From Glandiceps talaboti (lineage: Eukaryota; Hemichordata; Enteropneusta; Spengelidae), in NCBI RefSeq assembly GCF_964340395.1, contig NC_135570.1, forward strand, positions 13,336,822 to 13,350,321: a DNA stretch of 13,500 nt. Direction: 5' to 3'. This document shows, piece after piece, positions 10,495-13,500 of the stretch. The first letter of the stretch is position 1. Each line of letters starts with the position of its first letter. Both the position numbers and the translations under genes were made by a program. Below the pieces are notes generated by a model. The model ran no database searches. It saw only the letters and a program-made list of their open reading frames with translations, and was not told the DNA's origin.

Positions 10495-10686
10495 GATCTC
10501 AACCCATCTAATCACGCTGCTGTTCAGAGTATAGTTCACGCTCTCGAAGCTGTTAAGGGAGTGCCACCCCCGTGTTGTGTCCCGGATAAGCTCTCTCCGC
10601 TTAGTATTCTGTATTTCGATGAAAACAGGAACGTGGTTTTGAAAGTGTACCCAAATATGTCGGTGGATACCTGTGCATGTCGATGA
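10495..10686 (+). CDS. BMP3: BMP3/GDF10-like TGF-beta ligand, terminal coding exon
   Basis: Sixty-three codons plus a TGA stop complete the cystine-knot domain in phase 0 from the preceding exon. It opens with [17 protein letters not shown], the alpha-3 helix and wrist region that in this family contacts type I receptors. It continues through PPPCCVP, where the first Cys (residue 329) is expected to make the interchain disulfide and the second (330) belongs to the knot. It ends with [20 protein letters not shown] and CACR-stop, giving the last two knot cysteines (362, 364). NMS at 10654 is an N-glycosylation sequon in the finger region, at the place where BMP-family ligands commonly have N-M-[S/T]. 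From the first knot cysteine to the end is 103 residues, the standard BMP length, so nothing is truncated at this end. The acceptor is a T-rich tract ending TTTCACAG. Splitting the mature domain between the third and fourth cysteines fits the intron position known for vertebrate BMP3 and GDF10. Confidence 0.96.
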   Translation, partial: DLNPSNHAAVQSIVHALEAVKGVPPPCCVPDKLSPLSILYFDENRNVVLKVYPNMSVDTCACR

Positions 10687-12090
10687 AGTGTGTGTATAAA
10701 GATACTTTCCTAAATGCTGCTGCGGTGACTGTGTTTTAAAGAGATCTCGTTCTACTATGTTATACCCCAAGTAAAGTTACATGTAATAATATATGCGCTA
10801 GCTGAGAGATCTCGCGTGATGTGTTCCGGACTGTGACATCATTTACGGAACCCTCTCGGCCTACTTCCCGAACACTATGTGTTCATCCTTTCGTCCGTTT
10901 TTGGATTGTGTATATTTATGGCTGATGTGTTTGCAGTGTAATCGGCAAGACAAAGGACTTATTTATTTCCAATTTCGCGAATGCTAAATAACGAAGCAGA
11001 CATGACAGAAACGTATACGTAAACAAGAGAAGGTGACAATATTAAATATCACCGAAGATGGCGCTATATAAGATGGATTAAACTGGAAATACGTATGTTG
11101 AACTTTGCCGATACACGATAACTTGTAAAAAATGGATATGTAGACGATATATGGTAGTTTAATGCATGATATAACTTGTATATGTGTTCGATTTACAAAT
11201 TTGGCAATGCATGAAGATTTGTCAATCCAAAAGCCCGTTTCCGAGCGTTTCTAAAAAGAGATCCTATTTCTTGAATAGCGCCCTCTTATGGCAGACAAAT
11301 TTGGAGAGGAGATATGGTATGTTTTTCAGAGTTACATATTGGGGAATAGATGTCTATAAATATAAATACCCACGTCACTTTAGTATCATAGACTAGCAAA
11401 GATAGCCATATAATTTGTAAACGCGAATTATACACTGTAAAAATAAGGGAGTAAAATTAAGATATAAAAAAAAATGAGTAAAAAAGAAACGCAAAAGGAA
11501 ACTGACTGTTAGGTACTAGGTTAGGTTAGGACTTCACCTGAACTTCGGTCAATGTATGCTTTTATTTCGAAAGATTTACTGACGATAATTATTGGAAGAG
11601 TTCGCATGTTTTGGACAACACTAACCGCAACTGAGTCACACATGTTCTTGTGACATTTCGAAACCCCCCCCCCCCCATGAATTAAAGTGGCACAGGTTGT
11701 AACCGAGACATCCTTTCCAACTTCAGTCGATGTACAGATATCGCAGTTTAATGATACATTGCAACGTATTCAGAAGTAAACACTAGTCACCACAGGGTAG
11801 TTATCGTCAGATATGCTCAATGAAGCTTGGATGCCAGGACTATATAATCATTTGTTAATTTATTGGTAACCAAAAAATTACGTCATTAGAAAGACATTTT
11901 TGTGAGAGCTCTGCCATTTGATAGTCAGTATTCAGCATGTTAATTAGCTTGAATAATTACATTTCGGTATGAAACAACTGTGATCACTAAAACACATGAT
12001 GCTACGGACTATGTCCCTGTAACTGTGTTGTTTAATGGTAAGCCTAAACAGAAAACAATTAATGTAGAATACGCATCAGAAATAAACTTT
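10687..12090 (+). other. Probable 3' UTR and 3' flank of the BMP3-like gene
   Basis: No open frame of note follows the stop. Candidate polyadenylation hexamers are ATTAAA at 11041-11046 (3' UTR of about 0.4 kb) and AATAAA at 12081-12086 (about 1.4 kb). An AU-rich ATTTATTT lies at 10961-10968. AAGATGGCG at 11055 resembles a YY1 site. The real 3' end cannot be chosen from sequence alone. Confidence 0.45.
11664..11676 (+). repeat. C13 homopolymer
   Basis: Thirteen consecutive Cs downstream of the gene. Similar runs occur at 1153-1164 (12 Cs) and 10001-10010 (10 Cs), all on the + strand. Confidence 0.9.
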
Positions 12091-13446
12091 TAAAAGTTTG
12101 CTGATACTTTCTTTAAGAAAACTCCAACCTATTCTCAGTTACAATATAAAATTGATAAAAAATGTTGGGTCACCATAAAAATCTTTGAAATAGAGGTCAG
12201 TCATTTTAGAATCCAATATGGCTGCTGAATCCAATATGGCCGCCGTATACTGCGTTAACGATATGGAATAGAAAATATCGACGATTTCTTCAAAAATAAG
12301 ACCGCGAACCCCAAATTTATGTTGTTATTTTAAAAGAATTATGAGCAAGCTTTCATGTGATATGGCACAGTTCGGAGAGAACTGAAGAAATGTGATATTT
12401 GAGCAAATTCGTCCCAGAGATACATAGTACGTTAACAAATTCACTTAGTTCCTCCAGGCTCCCAACAGTAGTAGTTAATATTTACATACATGCGAACTCT
12501 TTTAAATAAATGTAAATACATTTGTAAGCGCATCCGTTCGTAGATCCGATTTTTCAATGTTTTTCACCCAGCAGTTTAGGTCCAAAGGCTATGCGTGACT
12601 CCTTTATCATAAAGTGAATAACTACGACATTACGTTTTAGAAAATATGAAAATATATATTCAGAAAATTTTTATCTCTTAGTAACAATTTATAGACAATC
12701 CCTATGGGAAGTTATATTTATTTGAATTTTATTAGGTCAAAAGTACGAACTCCTAGATGTTATTTCAATTTAAAATTGATTCCAGCTCAGGTCATTTCTT
12801 TTCGTGTTTAATAATTATATAAATACGTCGGTAATAAGGCGTGTCTAACGGTATTGTAATTAGTATATCTTATTCTCTACGTACGTATACCTCATTCGTT
12901 TCAGGACAATTTGTCATATTTTTGCGATGTCTAGTGTGTCAGTTATTAAACTAAATATTGAAATGTATGTGATAACAGAGTTTTAAACTGAGAAAGGTCA
13001 TAGTGGTTCACTTCCGGGTCACAAGGGTGACAAAGTTGTTCTTTGCCTTCCAAATGATGTACGAATGAGATTGTACACTGAGCACTTTAATATGGTCTAT
13101 CAAAATCACCTAAATTTTCTGGCCACTCGAGGGCGCTGCAACTTTCGCCACATGAATCATAGACTCACGATGGAAGCCAAAATAAGCGAGGCACGCCACC
13201 TCCGGATGTGACGAAAGAAAAGCAGAAGAGTACTCGACTTTAATTCGAGCAGAGATAAGACCATAATCGTACATAATTGACCCGGGGGATAACCACTATG
13301 TTCCAACAACGAATGATTGTAATTAGATTCACGACGTCCACGATTTAACACGCCGGTGTAATGATAATTATCTCTATTTACTGGCATTGTCAAAATAAAA
13401 CTCGAAAAACATTTGAGATGGTGTTGATCATTTGTTGTGAGTGAAA
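12091..13446. other. Downstream AT-rich DNA without a recognisable gene
   Basis: I see no convincing exon. Short open frames, such as one on the minus strand at 13157-13393, carry no recognisable domain. A short duplication of ATCCAATATGGC words lies near 12211-12241, and further AATAAA hexamers occur at 12505 and 13394. Confidence 0.6.
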
Positions 13447-13461
13447 TGTATGTGTGTATGT

Positions 13462-13500
<39 letters not shown>
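13447..13500 (+). repeat. TG microsatellite running off the window
   Basis: TGTATG-type units change into a pure (TG)n run that continues to the last base, so its full length is unknown. Confidence 0.95.

Noticed and set aside
11509-11531. Short TTAGG-like run resembling telomere repeats
   Set aside because: Only about three imperfect units; too short to be meaningful.
13157-13393. 78-codon minus-strand frame near the right end
   Set aside because: No recognisable family and no splice or promoter context; the length is within chance expectation.

Overview
The window is metazoan genomic DNA. It is AT-rich, gene-poor, full of microsatellites, and holds one spliced gene on the + strand. Two exons (7852-8759 and 10495-10686) encode the C-terminal 365 residues of a TGF-beta superfamily ligand. 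The cystine-knot domain has seven cysteines and the segments [32 protein letters not shown] and CACR-stop, which place it in the BMP3/GDF10 (BMP3b) group. The diverged prodomain, long basic linker, compact introns and unfamiliar repeats suggest an invertebrate, most likely a deuterostome (cephalochordate, hemichordate or echinoderm). The species cannot be fixed from this sequence.

Layout. Positions 1-7851 are non-coding: 5' flank and/or first intron. I see no exon with a signal peptide here, so exon 1 probably lies upstream of the window. This part holds a 41-bp tandem duplication (255-336), a cluster of ATTTTAGAC-containing units (762-1087), a degenerate direct duplication (2081-2214), a roughly 390-bp foldback element (2569-2960), a compound AAAT/CAA microsatellite (3751-3819), a GU-tolerant hairpin (5897-5959) and a perfect GA repeat of about 127 units (6156-6409). 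Exon 2 carries most of the prodomain, an RWKR convertase site, a strongly basic linker and the first three cysteines. Intron 2 (8760-10494) contains a T16 tract next to the donor, a direct repeat pair of about 160 bp near its two ends, two palindromic E2F-like sites and a G-quadruplex-prone run. Exon 3 carries the last four cysteines and the stop. From 10687 to the end there is 3' UTR and downstream DNA with no recognisable gene, and the window ends inside a TG microsatellite.

Functionally this is one locus: a secreted, disulfide-linked dimeric ligand cut from a precursor by furin-like proteases. Vertebrate BMP3 and GDF10 modulate or antagonise BMP signalling. I did not find a new multi-gene system. 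The most notable unexplained structures are the intron-2 repeat pair, the foldback element, the 5897-5959 hairpin and the ATTTTAGAC cluster.
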